Shown here piece after piece: positions 17,045-25,469 of a stretch of 64,000 nt of DNA (position 1 is the first letter of the stretch; each line of letters opens with the position of its first letter). A model generated the notes under the pieces. The model searched no databases. It was given only the letters and a program-made list of their open reading frames with translations, and was not told the origin of the DNA. A program made the translations under genes and the position numbers. Source of the DNA: CATQHS01 sp963422655 (GTDB taxonomy: Bacteria; Actinomycetota; Acidimicrobiia; Acidimicrobiales; Aldehydirespiratoraceae); assembly GCA_963422655.1 (NCBI GenBank), contig OY730440.1, forward strand, positions 2,046,001 to 2,110,000, written 5' to 3'.

Positions 17045-19489
17045 GTGCCTGCCCGACCACTCACCGGTATCCGTGTGATCGACCTCGCTGTCGATCTCGG
17101 CGAACTGTGCGGGCGTTTCCTCAGCGACTTGGGCGCAGAAGTTGTCAAGGTGGAGCCGCCGTGCGGCTCGCCCAGCCGTGACCTCCCGCCTCTCGACGGT
17201 GACCACTCGCTGTTCTTCACGATGCGCAACTGCGGTAAGCTCAGCGCGGTCGTCGATATGGCCTCCTCCGATGGGCCCGAGCAGCTCCACCAGCTTCTGG
17301 CTGCCGCCGACGTGGTGATCGACTCGGCCGAGCCGGGAACTCGGGCTGAAGCCGGTTTCGGTGACCTCGAGGCCGAGGCCTTGGCAAACCGGCATCGGAA
17401 TCTGATCGTGGTTTCGATCACCGCCTACGGCCGTACCGGCCCCTACGCCGGCCGAGACGTCTGCGGCTCGGTGATCGACGCTACCTCGGGCCTGTGCTGG
17501 AAGGCCGGCGTTCCCGAACGAGAGCCCCTCATGCCCCCTGGCAACATCTCCGGCGACACCGCCTCGCTCATCGGAGCCTTCGCCAGTGTGTGCGCACTGC
17601 TTCAGCGCCACGCCACTGGCGCTGGGCAACTCATCGACGTATCCGCCAACGAGGCCGCGGCCCAGATCACCGACTGGTCGCTGCCGAACGTGTCCCGCAC
17701 GGTCGCGTCCGGGGTCTCACCGGTGGAGATCCGGGCCGGAGCCGGGGTCATCTACCCAATCCTGACCACCCGGGCCGGGTACGTGCGCTTGGTGGTGCTG
17801 AGTCCCCGTCAGTGGCACGCCATCCGGGCTTGGCTGGGCGAGCCCGACTATCTCCAAGACCCTGCCTACGACGCTTTCGTGGCCCGGTTGGCGATCGCTG
17901 ACGCCGTGCTCATCCCGCTCTACGAGGAGCTGTTCTCCACGATGACCTCCGAGGAGGTGGCCACCGAGGCCCAGCGCCGAGGCATAGTGGCCACCCCGGT
18001 GCTGGGGCCGGGCGACGTGATTGCCAACCGTCATCTCGATCAGCGAGGTACTTTCGACCGGGTCCCGCTGTCGTCGGGTGGGATCATGAGCCTACCGTCG
18101 GGATGGTTCGAGATCGACGGCGAGCGGGTCGGTCCGACCGGACGGCCGCCTCATGTGGGCGAGCACACCGACGAGGTGTTGGCGTCGTTGCAACGGGCTG
18201 GCCCCCGGCTTTCTTCTGCTTCGTGCGCTGTACCGGACTCCGAGCCTTCTTCTGGTACCGGGTCGGTCGCGGGGCAAGATCCGGTCCCGCCTCTGGCCGG
18301 GATCCGAGTGGCCGATTTCGGTCACGGCGGTGTGGGTGTGGAAGCGGGTCGGATGCTGGCCGAGTACGGCGCCGACGTGATCAAGGTCGAAAGCCGCTCC
18401 TACCCCGACTTCATCCGGGTGATCCTGGGTGGGGAGATGTCTCCCTCCTTTGCGTCGTCGTCCCGGTCCAAGCGCAGCCTGGGCGTGAACGCCAAGACCA
18501 ATGAAGGCCAGCGGCTGCTGTATGACTTGGTGGGTGAGGCCGACGTGGTCATAGAAAACGGCTCCACCGGCACAATGGACGGCCTGGGGCTCGGGTACGA
18601 CCGCCTGTCGGAGGTGAACCCCGACGTGGTCATGGTGTCGAGCCAGCTCATGGGTTCACGGGGCGAGTGGTCCGGCTGGTCGGGGTACGGCCCCAACAGC
18701 CAGGGCACCGGGGGCATGACCCATCTGTGGAGCTACCAGGGTTGGGATCGACCCGTCGGAACCCAGTCGATCTTCCCCGATCACTGGGCCGGCCGGATGG
18801 CCGCGGTGGCCGCTGTAGCCGGGGTGCTGGGTCGGCGCCGGGGCGTCATGTCCGGCGGATACCACGCCGAGGTGTGCCAGTTGGAGCAGGTGGTTGGAGT
18901 ACTGGGTGATCTGATAGCCAAGGAATCGCTGCAACCCGGTTCGGTGGTGGCTCGGGGCAACCGCAGCGACCGGGGCGTTCCCTGGGGGCTGTTTTCCTGC
19001 GTCGGTGCCGATCAGTGGGTGGCCATCTGTTGTCGAGATGATCAGGAATGGTACCGACTGGCTGCCCTGATGGGTATGAACGTCAGCGGGTTGGGTTCGG
19101 TCGAGGTTCGCCGAAAGCGTGAGGGGGAGGTGGAAGCGGCGGTGTCGGCATGGACGGCGGGACAGACCAAGTACGAGGTGACCGAGGCTTGCCTGGCCGC
19201 CGGTGTAGCGGCCGGACCCATGCTCACTTCACACGAGCAGTTGTCGGACCCGCACTTGGCTGCCAGGGGCTATCTGGTGGAGCTGGATCAGGACCCGATC
19301 GGGACCATGACCTTCGAAGGGGCCGCTTTTCGTGCCACCGGCATGACAGAACCCGACATCCGCCCCGCTCCGGGCCTGGGCCGGCACACCCGTGAGATCG
19401 CGACCGAGCTCGGGATCGGCACCGACACCATCGACGATCTCATAGCTCGGGGTGTGCTCGAAACAGATCCTCCTGTCAACCAGCGATGA
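17045..19489 (+). CDS. Double-domain CaiB/BaiF (family III) CoA-transferase
   Basis: This 814-residue protein is a head-to-tail fusion of two family III CoA-transferase domains. The first (1-385) starts PLTGIRVIDLAVDLGELCGRFLSDLGAEVVKVE. The second (about 415-805) starts PPLAGIRVADFGHGGVGVEAGRMLAEYGADVIKVE. Each has the downstream fold region (AYGRTGPYAGRD in the first, SSQLMGSRGEWSGW in the second). Most family members are single-domain homodimers of about 400 residues, so the fusion can form the interlocked dimer within one chain. The GTG start follows a GAGAGGAA ribosome site. It closes the thiolase operon and should move CoA between acyl groups. Confidence 0.88.
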   Translation: MPARPLTGIRVIDLAVDLGELCGRFLSDLGAEVVKVEPPCGSPSRDLPPLDGDHSLFFTMRNCGKLSAVVDMASSDGPEQLHQLLAAADVVIDSAEPGTRAEAGFGDLEAEALANRHRNLIVVSITAYGRTGPYAGRDVCGSVIDATSGLCWKAGVPEREPLMPPGNISGDTASLIGAFASVCALLQRHATGAGQLIDVSANEAAAQITDWSLPNVSRTVASGVSPVEIRAGAGVIYPILTTRAGYVRLVVLSPRQWHAIRAWLGEPDYLQDPAYDAFVARLAIADAVLIPLYEELFSTMTSEEVATEAQRRGIVATPVLGPGDVIANRHLDQRGTFDRVPLSSGGIMSLPSGWFEIDGERVGPTGRPPHVGEHTDEVLASLQRAGPRLSSASCAVPDSEPSSGTGSVAGQDPVPPLAGIRVADFGHGGVGVEAGRMLAEYGADVIKVESRSYPDFIRVILGGEMSPSFASSSRSKRSLGVNAKTNEGQRLLYDLVGEADVVIENGSTGTMDGLGLGYDRLSEVNPDVVMVSSQLMGSRGEWSGWSGYGPNSQGTGGMTHLWSYQGWDRPVGTQSIFPDHWAGRMAAVAAVAGVLGRRRGVMSGGYHAEVCQLEQVVGVLGDLIAKESLQPGSVVARGNRSDRGVPWGLFSCVGADQWVAICCRDDQEWYRLAALMGMNVSGLGSVEVRRKREGEVEAAVSAWTAGQTKYEVTEACLAAGVAAGPMLTSHEQLSDPHLAARGYLVELDQDPIGTMTFEGAAFRATGMTEPDIRPAPGLGRHTREIATELGIGTDTIDDLIARGVLETDPPVNQR

Positions 19490-19549
19490 CCAGAGAGATT
19501 CCCATGAACTCTGGTTGCTTTTCATAGAGGTGCTGTAGTCTCTTCGGGT

Positions 19550-19966
19550 ATGGAGACCGTGGTCACGATTTTCATGCCGGCCATGTTTTTGACACTGGTC
19601 GGCGGAATCTGGCAGATCCATCGCCTCATCAACACCAAGATCGACGGTTTGCGTGACGAGTTGCGCGGTGAGATCGGTGGGTTGCGCGACGAGATCCATG
19701 GCGTGCGTGACGAGTTGCGCGGTGAGTTGCGTAGCGAGATCGGTGGATTGCGGGGTGAGTTGCGTAGCGAGATCGGTGGATTGCGGGGTGAGTTGCGTAG
19801 CGAGATCAGTGGATTGCGGGGTGAGATCGGTGGGTTGCGCGACGAGATCCATGGCGTGCGTGACGAGTTGCGCGGTGAGATCGGTGGGTTGCGCGACGAG
19901 ATCCATGGCGTGCGTGACGAGTTGCGGGGTGAGTTGCGTAGCGAGATCAGTGGGTTTGCGCGGTGA
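19550..19966 (+). CDS. Membrane-anchored coiled-coil repeat protein, interrupted by a frameshift
   Basis: The 138 readable residues begin with one membrane segment (VVTIFMPAMFLTLVGGIW), then a coiled coil made of LRxEIxG-type heptads and GLRGELRSEIG-type 11-residue units. At 19955-19957 the tract reads GGGTTTGCG where the other copies read GGGTTGCG. This extra T shifts the frame and the protein ends nine bases later. Removing that T joins it to 19958-20189 and gives about 212 residues. The base may be a sequencing error, a true mutation or a slippage switch. The repeat is the kind seen in phage-holin-associated and cell-envelope coiled coils; function unknown. Confidence 0.6.
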   Translation: METVVTIFMPAMFLTLVGGIWQIHRLINTKIDGLRDELRGEIGGLRDEIHGVRDELRGELRSEIGGLRGELRSEIGGLRGELRSEISGLRGEIGGLRDEIHGVRDELRGEIGGLRDEIHGVRDELRGELRSEISGFAR

Positions 19967-20096
19967 GATCAGTGGGTTGCGCGACGAGATCCATAGCGTG
20001 CGTGACGAGATCCATGGCGTGCGTGACGAGTTGCGGGGTGAGTTGCGCGGTGAGATCAGTGGGTTGCGCGGTGAGATCGGTGGGTTGCGCGAGGAC
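19635..20096 (+). repeat. Degenerate coiled-coil-coding tandem repeats
   Basis: Repeated modules of 21, 33 and 54 bases, built around GAGATC-GGTGGGTTGCG and GATCCATGGCGTGCGTGACGAG, run through most of the coiled-coil gene. Several copies are identical over more than 40 bases, so unequal recombination and slippage are likely. Confidence 0.85.
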
Positions 20097-20189
20097 GTGG
20101 CGGCTCTCCAAGTGCAGGTGGCTCGCATCGAGGGTCACCTCGGGATTGGGTTCCTCGAGCCTGTTCCCGTCGGGCAGGCATCCGGCTGA
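19958..20189 (+). pseudogene. Displaced 3' part of the coiled-coil gene
   Basis: After the extra T the reading frame carrying the same repeat continues to a stop at 20187-20189. It adds GLRGEISGLRDEIHSVRDE and further heptads, then a non-repeat tail VAALQVQVARIEGHLGIGFL. This tail looks like a natural C-terminus, which supports a single original gene of about 212 residues. Confidence 0.6.
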
Positions 20190-20207
20190 ACTGCCGGTCC
20201 GGTTCTG

Positions 20208-21509
20208 TCAGCCGGCTTCGCTGTGGGTGACCGGGGCTTCGCCCATCCACACCCGCAGAGTGTTCTTCAGCTTGGTCTGCTGGATGAACAGGTCCTGCTC
20301 GGGAGCGTCGGTGCCGGCGGCTTGAGGGGCCTTCAGGTAGAAGCTCAGCCATTCCTGCACCCCCGACTGGCCGGCCCGGGCGGCCAAGTCCATGAACAGA
20401 GCCAGGTCCAACACGATTGGGGCGGCTAGGATAGAGTCCCGGCACAAGAAATCGACCTTGATCTGCATGGGGTAGCCCAACCATCCGAAGATGTCGATGT
20501 TGTCCCACCCTTCTTTGTTGTCGCCCCGGGGCGGGTAGTAGTTGATGCGCACCACGTGATCGATCTCGCCGTATAGTTCGGGGTATACGTTGGGCTGAAG
20601 GATCGTGTCCAGCACGCCCAGCTTTGATATTTCCTTGCTCCGGAAGTTCTCGGGCGCGTCCAAAACCTCGCCGTCCCGGTTGCCCAGAATGTTGGTGGAA
20701 TACCAGCCCCGCAGACCCAGCATCCGAGCCTTGAAGCCGGGAGCCAGCATCGTCTTCATCAAGGTCTGACCTGTCTTGAAGTCCTTGCCGACAATGGGCA
20801 CGCCCCGGGTGTGGGCCAACTCCACCATGCAGGGGGTGTCCACAGTGAGGTTCGGCGCCCCGTTGGCGAAAGGCACGTCGCTTTGCAACGCCGCGTAGGC
20901 GTAGATCTGGCTGGGGGCGATGGCGGGGTCGTTCTCCTTGAGTCCGGCTTCGAACGCTGCCACCGACTCGTGGACATCCGACAGCTCCGAGAACGCCTCG
21001 GTCGAACCGCACCACACCATGACCAACCGGTCACAGCCGTTGCGGGTCCGGAAACCTTCGATGTCGGCCATCAGGGCCTGGGCCTGGTCCCACTTCGACG
21101 AGATGTCCTTGACCCGTACACCGTCCAGCTTCGACACCCAGGTTCGGTCGAATACGGCGTCCATAGCCACCACGTCCTCCAGCTCGGCCGAAATCGAGCC
21201 CAGATCCCTCTCGGTGAGCACGCCGCAAGTGCGGGCCGCCTCCATGGCGTTGGGCGAGATGGGGTCCCATCCGCCGAAAACGAGATCGTCGAGACCGGCC
21301 AGCGCCACGAAGTCACGGATGCGGGGATTGCGATCCTCGGAACGAGGACCGAGCCGGATTCGGGCCATCTGGCTGACCGAGCCGATAGGTGGGGCCAGCC
21401 CTCGCCGGGCTGCTATGACACCGGCCATGAAAGTCGAAGCCACCGCCCCCAAGCCCGGAGTGAGCACGCCCAGCTTGCCGGTGGGGCCAGGGATGGGTCG
21501 TGCCGCCAT
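20208..21509 (-). CDS. Inositol-3-phosphate synthase
   Basis: This 433-residue enzyme converts glucose-6-phosphate to myo-inositol-3-phosphate with bound NAD, the first step to phosphatidylinositol and inositol-based thiols or osmolytes. GKLGVLTPGLGAVASTFMAG at the N-terminus is the NAD-binding loop. VIFGGWDP-like LVFGGWDPISPNA, GKDFKTGQTLMKTML, STNILGNRDGEVL and INYYPPRGDNKEGWDNID are family signatures. I start at the ATG complement of 21507-21509. The frame is open 510 bases further upstream, but that part overlaps the divergent MaoC gene and has no family similarity. It converges on the coiled-coil gene, leaving only 18 bases. Confidence 0.93.
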   Translation of the reverse strand: MAARPIPGPTGKLGVLTPGLGAVASTFMAGVIAARRGLAPPIGSVSQMARIRLGPRSEDRNPRIRDFVALAGLDDLVFGGWDPISPNAMEAARTCGVLTERDLGSISAELEDVVAMDAVFDRTWVSKLDGVRVKDISSKWDQAQALMADIEGFRTRNGCDRLVMVWCGSTEAFSELSDVHESVAAFEAGLKENDPAIAPSQIYAYAALQSDVPFANGAPNLTVDTPCMVELAHTRGVPIVGKDFKTGQTLMKTMLAPGFKARMLGLRGWYSTNILGNRDGEVLDAPENFRSKEISKLGVLDTILQPNVYPELYGEIDHVVRINYYPPRGDNKEGWDNIDIFGWLGYPMQIKVDFLCRDSILAAPIVLDLALFMDLAARAGQSGVQEWLSFYLKAPQAAGTDAPEQDLFIQQTKLKNTLRVWMGEAPVTHSEAG

Positions 21510-21674
21510 GGTTGAATGATAAGCAGTGATCGGCCAACCTGTCACCGCCGTCCGTGTCGGCCCGGTCCCGGCCCCTCGTCCGCCGTGAGATGTCGAGGCC
21601 CCGAGGGTTACGGAAGGCGGCGCGTGCCCTAAGGTCAGAGAGTCGAGACGGCGAGCGTGAACGAGGGAGACGAG

Positions 21675-22151
21675 ATGAGTAAGGCAGTTGCGGCCTACGA
21701 ATTGCTGCGAACCCAGCAGGGCGACAGCCTGGGCCACGGCGACTGGCTGGAGATCAGCCAGAAGATGATCGATGCCTTTGCCGACTGCACCATCGACCAT
21801 CAGTTCATCCACGTGAATCCCGAACGGGCCGCAGCCGAGACCCCATTCGGCGGCACCATTGCCCATGGCTTTCTCACCCTGTCGATGCTCACCCACCTCA
21901 CCAAGTCCATCGGTGCTGGCCCCGTCCGTCTCGACGGGATGGTGATGGGGATCAACTACGGCTTCGACCGGGTGCGGTTTCTCAACCCCGTCAACAGCGG
22001 CCAGCGGGTCCGGGCCCATGCCACGGTGAAGTCGGTGGATCTGAAGGGCGCCGCCGTCAACCGGACTCAGACCATCACCGTGGAGATCGAAGATGTCGAC
22101 AAGCCAGCTCTGGTGGCCGACTGGGTGACCCGGATCGTGTTCGAGTCATGA
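21675..22151 (+). CDS. MaoC-like (R)-hydratase
   Basis: This 158-residue hot-dog-fold protein has DCTIDHQFIHVNPERA, the Asp/His pair of (R)-specific enoyl-CoA hydratases, and GGTIAHGFLTLSML. The ATG at 21675 follows GAGGGAG at a good distance; a GTG at 21657 would add six residues. The family hydrates enoyl-CoA or acts in polyketide and fatty-acid metabolism. It starts a three-gene operon joined by four-base overlaps to an EthD-like protein and a lipoprotein hydrolase. The promoter should lie in the 165-base divergent gap shared with the inositol-phosphate synthase gene. Confidence 0.88.
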   Translation: MSKAVAAYELLRTQQGDSLGHGDWLEISQKMIDAFADCTIDHQFIHVNPERAAAETPFGGTIAHGFLTLSMLTHLTKSIGAGPVRLDGMVMGINYGFDRVRFLNPVNSGQRVRAHATVKSVDLKGAAVNRTQTITVEIEDVDKPALVADWVTRIVFES

Positions 22152-22948
22152 ACACCCATCCTGTGCGGGTCGGCAGTTGCCTGTTCACCATGGTCGACCC
22201 GGTTCGGGGCTACGAGGTCGACTACAACCGCTGGTACGAGCGGGATCATTTCTACGCCGGTTGCATGATCGGCCCGGGGCTGTTCGCCGGTAAGAGGTGG
22301 GTAGCCACCCGGGACCTGAAAGACCTGCGTTTCCCGGATCCGTCGCCACTGGCCGTGCCTGTGGACGCCGGTTCGTATCTGGCTGTCTACTGGGTCCACG
22401 CCGGTCATCACGATGATCACTTCGGTTGGGCCATCGATCAGGTGGTCGAGCTGTACAAGACCGGACGCGGCTTCGAGCACCGGGTCCATGCCCATACCGC
22501 ACTGCTGCACCGGCCCCGGCCGCATTATCGTGACGACGACCCTGTGCCCATAGAACTGGCCCTCGACCACCCCTATCAGGGTTTGGCTGTGGTGGTCGTC
22601 GACCCGGACGGAGGCGCCGACACCGGCACGCTTGACGCCCATCTCCGGGCCGAGGCCCTACCCGCACTCATGGGCGGTTCGACGATCGCCGCCATGGTGG
22701 CTTGGAGCTATATCGCCCCGGCCGGTGACGCCGCTGACCGGGCCCCCATGGATCTGGGAACCCCGGCGGGGCCGGCCGAGCGCAGGGTGCAGATGTTCTT
22801 CTTGGACGGCGATCCGGCGCAGGCTTGGCCCCGTTTCCAGGATTATGCTGCCGGGCTGGCCGCGGCCGGTTGCGGCCGGGTGGTGTTCGCTGCGCCCTTC
22901 CGGCCCACCATCGTGGGAACCGACACCTACACTGATCAGCTCTGGTGA
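22148..22948 (+). CDS. EthD-like / dimeric alpha-beta barrel protein
   Basis: I do not recognise a named family for this 266-residue protein. DYNRWYERDHFYAGCMIGPG near residue 27 resembles the (Y)NxWYdeeH...pG pattern of dimeric alpha-beta barrel (EthD-like) proteins. The second half (QMFFLDGDPAQAWPRFQDY) could be a second barrel. No signal peptide or membrane segment is visible. Both ends overlap neighbours by four bases, so it is translationally tied to the MaoC-like hydratase and the secreted hydrolase. A role in processing a small organic molecule is likely but unproven. Confidence 0.55.
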   Translation: MNTHPVRVGSCLFTMVDPVRGYEVDYNRWYERDHFYAGCMIGPGLFAGKRWVATRDLKDLRFPDPSPLAVPVDAGSYLAVYWVHAGHHDDHFGWAIDQVVELYKTGRGFEHRVHAHTALLHRPRPHYRDDDPVPIELALDHPYQGLAVVVVDPDGGADTGTLDAHLRAEALPALMGGSTIAAMVAWSYIAPAGDAADRAPMDLGTPAGPAERRVQMFFLDGDPAQAWPRFQDYAAGLAAAGCGRVVFAAPFRPTIVGTDTYTDQLW

Positions 22949-24537
22949 CCCGGACCCACCCGATGTCGGCCCGGGCAGTGGCAGTGCTGGTCCCGCTGCT
23001 GGTGGCCGCACTGTCGGCTGCGGCCTGTGACGGTCGCAGCAACGTGGAAGGTCAGGGTCCTGCGGTAACCGGCGTGGCCTCTCCGGGTACCGTAAGTCCC
23101 CCCGACAATGGTCGGGTCGACAACCCGGCCTCGACCGGTGGGGTCGGCCCGCGTCCGGCGAGGATCGACCCGGTCGACTGTCCCTTGGAGTTGGCCGCCC
23201 CGAGCCTGTCTTGTGCTCTGGCCGAAGTGCCCATCGACAGGAATGACCCCTCCTCTGGCACCACTTGGATAAGCCTCGCCGTCTTCGAGGGCGCCGACCC
23301 CGATTCCGTTGCACCCTTGGCTGTGCTCCAAGGCGGACCGGGGGGTGCCAGTACCGATCTCGTCTTTCTCTACCCCCGCCAGCCGTACCCACAGATCCTC
23401 ATCGACCAGCGAGGCACCGGGTTCGGTTCCACCGACCTCGACTGTCCCGAGTTCGAAGAGGTGCTGCCCGAGGTTCTGGCCGCCACCAGCGCGGATGCTG
23501 TGGCCTTGGAGCAGGCCGCCTCCCAGGCTTGCGGGAACCGGCTGGAAGGCGACTCGGTGGCGACGCACACCAACTCCCGGGCCCACGCCGCCGACGCGGC
23601 CGAGGTCATGGCCGGACTGGGATATGACCGCTGGTTCGCTTACGGAGTCAGCTACGGAACTACCATCGCCTTGGAGTTGGCGCGCGACCGGCCTCAAGGC
23701 TTGGTCGGGGTCGTGCTCGACGGTGTCTATCCGCCCGACCTCGACATTGACACGGCCCTGGCTACCTCGGCCGCCTCTTCGTTGGAGAGGCTTGATGCCG
23801 CTTGCGCCGCTGATCGATCTTGCCGGGCCATTCTGGCCGACGTTGACGAAACTCTGACCGATTTGATGGCCCGGCTCGATGATCAGCCCTTGGTCGTGAG
23901 CGTCGATGCCGCCCCGGTCGGGCTGGGATCCGATGTCGACGTGCTGATCGATGGCTACACAGTGGCCCATCTGGTGTTCCTGCTCTCCTACGACAGCTTC
24001 ACGATCGGTATGATCCCCGGTGTTCTCGAGGGCCTCGATCGAGGCGACAACGTGGCCCCATGGTTGGGAGCGGCCTTGGTCAACCTGTCGGTTTTCAATA
24101 CCCGCTCCAATGCCGAGGGGACCTACCTGGCCGTGCAGTGCGCCGAGCGTTTGCCTCTGGCTTCAGGCGTGCCCGGCGGTATCGGCGACTACGAGGCGGC
24201 CATTGCCGGGTCGGGCCTGGCCGGTCTGTGTGACGATTGGGACTGGATCCCTCCCACCGAAGCGGCGGGCCCTGTCGTCAGCGACCTGCCCGTGTTGTTG
24301 CTGTCCGGCCGCTTCGATCCCATCACCCCGTCCCTGTATGCCGAGCGGGCCGCTGCCACCCTGGCCAACTCCACCGTTGTGGTCCGCGACGGTAAAGGCC
24401 ACGGGGTATGGGGTCATGACTCCTGCATCGGCGGCATCGTCGACGACTTTCTGACCGACCCGAGTGCCGAGATCGATGTCTCCTGCGCTCTGGAACCAGT
24501 CCCGATGAACTGGGCGGAGAGAGGCAGCTTCGATTAG
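22945..24537 (+). CDS. Secreted lipoprotein alpha/beta hydrolase (TAP family)
   Basis: This 530-residue protein has a lipoprotein-type signal (VPLLVAALSAAAC, Cys28) followed by a disordered linker. The hydrolase body shows LQGGPGGAS (oxyanion region), IDQRGTGFGS, the nucleophile elbow GVSYGT, SGRFDPITP (acid Asp) and GKGHGVW (catalytic His). The C-terminal DSCIGGIVDDFL fits the TAP-type cap typical of tripeptidyl aminopeptidases and proteinase SlpD/E-like exopeptidases. It should act outside the membrane on peptides or esters. It starts with a GTG in a GTGA overlap, and a hairpin follows its stop. Confidence 0.85.
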   Translation: MTRTHPMSARAVAVLVPLLVAALSAAACDGRSNVEGQGPAVTGVASPGTVSPPDNGRVDNPASTGGVGPRPARIDPVDCPLELAAPSLSCALAEVPIDRNDPSSGTTWISLAVFEGADPDSVAPLAVLQGGPGGASTDLVFLYPRQPYPQILIDQRGTGFGSTDLDCPEFEEVLPEVLAATSADAVALEQAASQACGNRLEGDSVATHTNSRAHAADAAEVMAGLGYDRWFAYGVSYGTTIALELARDRPQGLVGVVLDGVYPPDLDIDTALATSAASSLERLDAACAADRSCRAILADVDETLTDLMARLDDQPLVVSVDAAPVGLGSDVDVLIDGYTVAHLVFLLSYDSFTIGMIPGVLEGLDRGDNVAPWLGAALVNLSVFNTRSNAEGTYLAVQCAERLPLASGVPGGIGDYEAAIAGSGLAGLCDDWDWIPPTEAAGPVVSDLPVLLLSGRFDPITPSLYAERAAATLANSTVVVRDGKGHGVWGHDSCIGGIVDDFLTDPSAEIDVSCALEPVPMNWAERGSFD

Positions 24538-24632
24538 TGATGTTCGTGGAATCGGCGATGTTTGTGCCCGGCCATGCCAGCCGGGCGAGAGCGATGTAGC
24601 TTCGATTGGTGATGACCGTGGAATCAGCGACG
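24526..24632 (+). repeat. Imperfect direct repeat (35 bases) around the hydrolase stop
   Basis: Bases 24526-24560 and 24598-24632 match at about 30 of 35 positions, offset by 72 bases. The first copy contains the last codons and stop of the hydrolase gene; the second lies just before the SDR gene. It looks like a decayed local tandem duplication. Confidence 0.75.
24566..24586 (+). terminator. Hairpin after the hydrolase gene
   Basis: GCCCGGC (24566-24572) pairs perfectly with GCCGGGC (24580-24586) around a 7-base loop, 29 bases after the stop. No U run follows. Confidence 0.5.
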
Positions 24633-24652
24633 CAGCCGGGGAGCAACGAACC

Positions 24653-25444
24653 GTGATCTTGGCCGGCCGGACAGTTCTGATCGTGGGTACGGGGCCGGGT
24701 CTGGGCCGCAGTTGCGCCCGGCTCGCCCATCGCGACGGCGCCAATGTCGTAGTGATGGCCCGCAACACCGAGCGCTTGGCTGAGCTGGCCGCGGAGCTCG
24801 ATCCTACCGGGGAGCGGGTGTCGGCCCAATCCGGTGACATCTGCGACCAAGCCGGCTGCGAAACGGCGGCGACCCACGCCGTGGAGCGGTTCGGCGCCCT
24901 TCACGCCGTGATCAACGTTGCCGCCCTCGACAGCCGGTTCGGACCCTTCGAACAGCTCGACGACGACGACTGGAAGGCCAACCTCGAGGTCAACGTCATC
25001 GGGGTGCTGCACGTAGTCCGGGCGGCGGCACCGCACCTGAGAACCGCCGGTGGCGGGTCGATCGTTCTCATCGGGTCTCAAGCGTCGCTGCGCCCGGTGT
25101 CGGTACTGCCCCAGAGCGCCTACGGGGCAGCCAAGGCGGCGATGCTGTCGGCGGCTCGGGACTTGGCCACCGAGCTGGGGCCTTCGGGGATCCGGGTCAA
25201 CACCGTCGTTCCCTCTTGGATGTGGGGGCCCAACGTGGAGTTATATTGCCAGTGGCAGGCCGGCGAGCGGGGGATCACCCCCGATGAGGTCAAGGGCGAG
25301 ATCGAGGAGAACATGGCCCTGCGGGAGATGCCCACCGACGCCGACGTGGCCGAGGCTGCCATCTTTTTGGCCTCGGAGCGAGCCCGCATGATCACGGGCC
25401 AGACCTTGGTCGTCAACGCGGGCGAGTTCTACCCCGTCGCCTGA
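24653..25444 (+). CDS. SDR family oxidoreductase
   Basis: This 263-residue classical short-chain dehydrogenase has a slightly unusual glycine loop, VGTGPGLGRSCARL, a DI-type cofactor-region motif (SGDICDQ), the catalytic Ser region IVLIGSQAS and Tyr-x-x-x-Lys as YGAAK. The C-terminal ARMITGQTLVVNAGEF fits the family. The start is a GTG. It should catalyse NAD(P)-dependent oxidation of an alcohol or reduction of a ketone; the substrate is unknown. It follows the hydrolase after a hairpin, and an HD-domain gene follows after 25 bases. Confidence 0.88.
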   Translation: MILAGRTVLIVGTGPGLGRSCARLAHRDGANVVVMARNTERLAELAAELDPTGERVSAQSGDICDQAGCETAATHAVERFGALHAVINVAALDSRFGPFEQLDDDDWKANLEVNVIGVLHVVRAAAPHLRTAGGGSIVLIGSQASLRPVSVLPQSAYGAAKAAMLSAARDLATELGPSGIRVNTVVPSWMWGPNVELYCQWQAGERGITPDEVKGEIEENMALREMPTDADVAEAAIFLASERARMITGQTLVVNAGEFYPVA

Positions 25445-25469
25445 GCCACCGGGTTGCAGGCCGAGATCG

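Noticed and set aside
19635..20096. CRISPR or intergenic repeat array
   Set aside because: The repeats are coding heptads in one reading frame and have no spacers.
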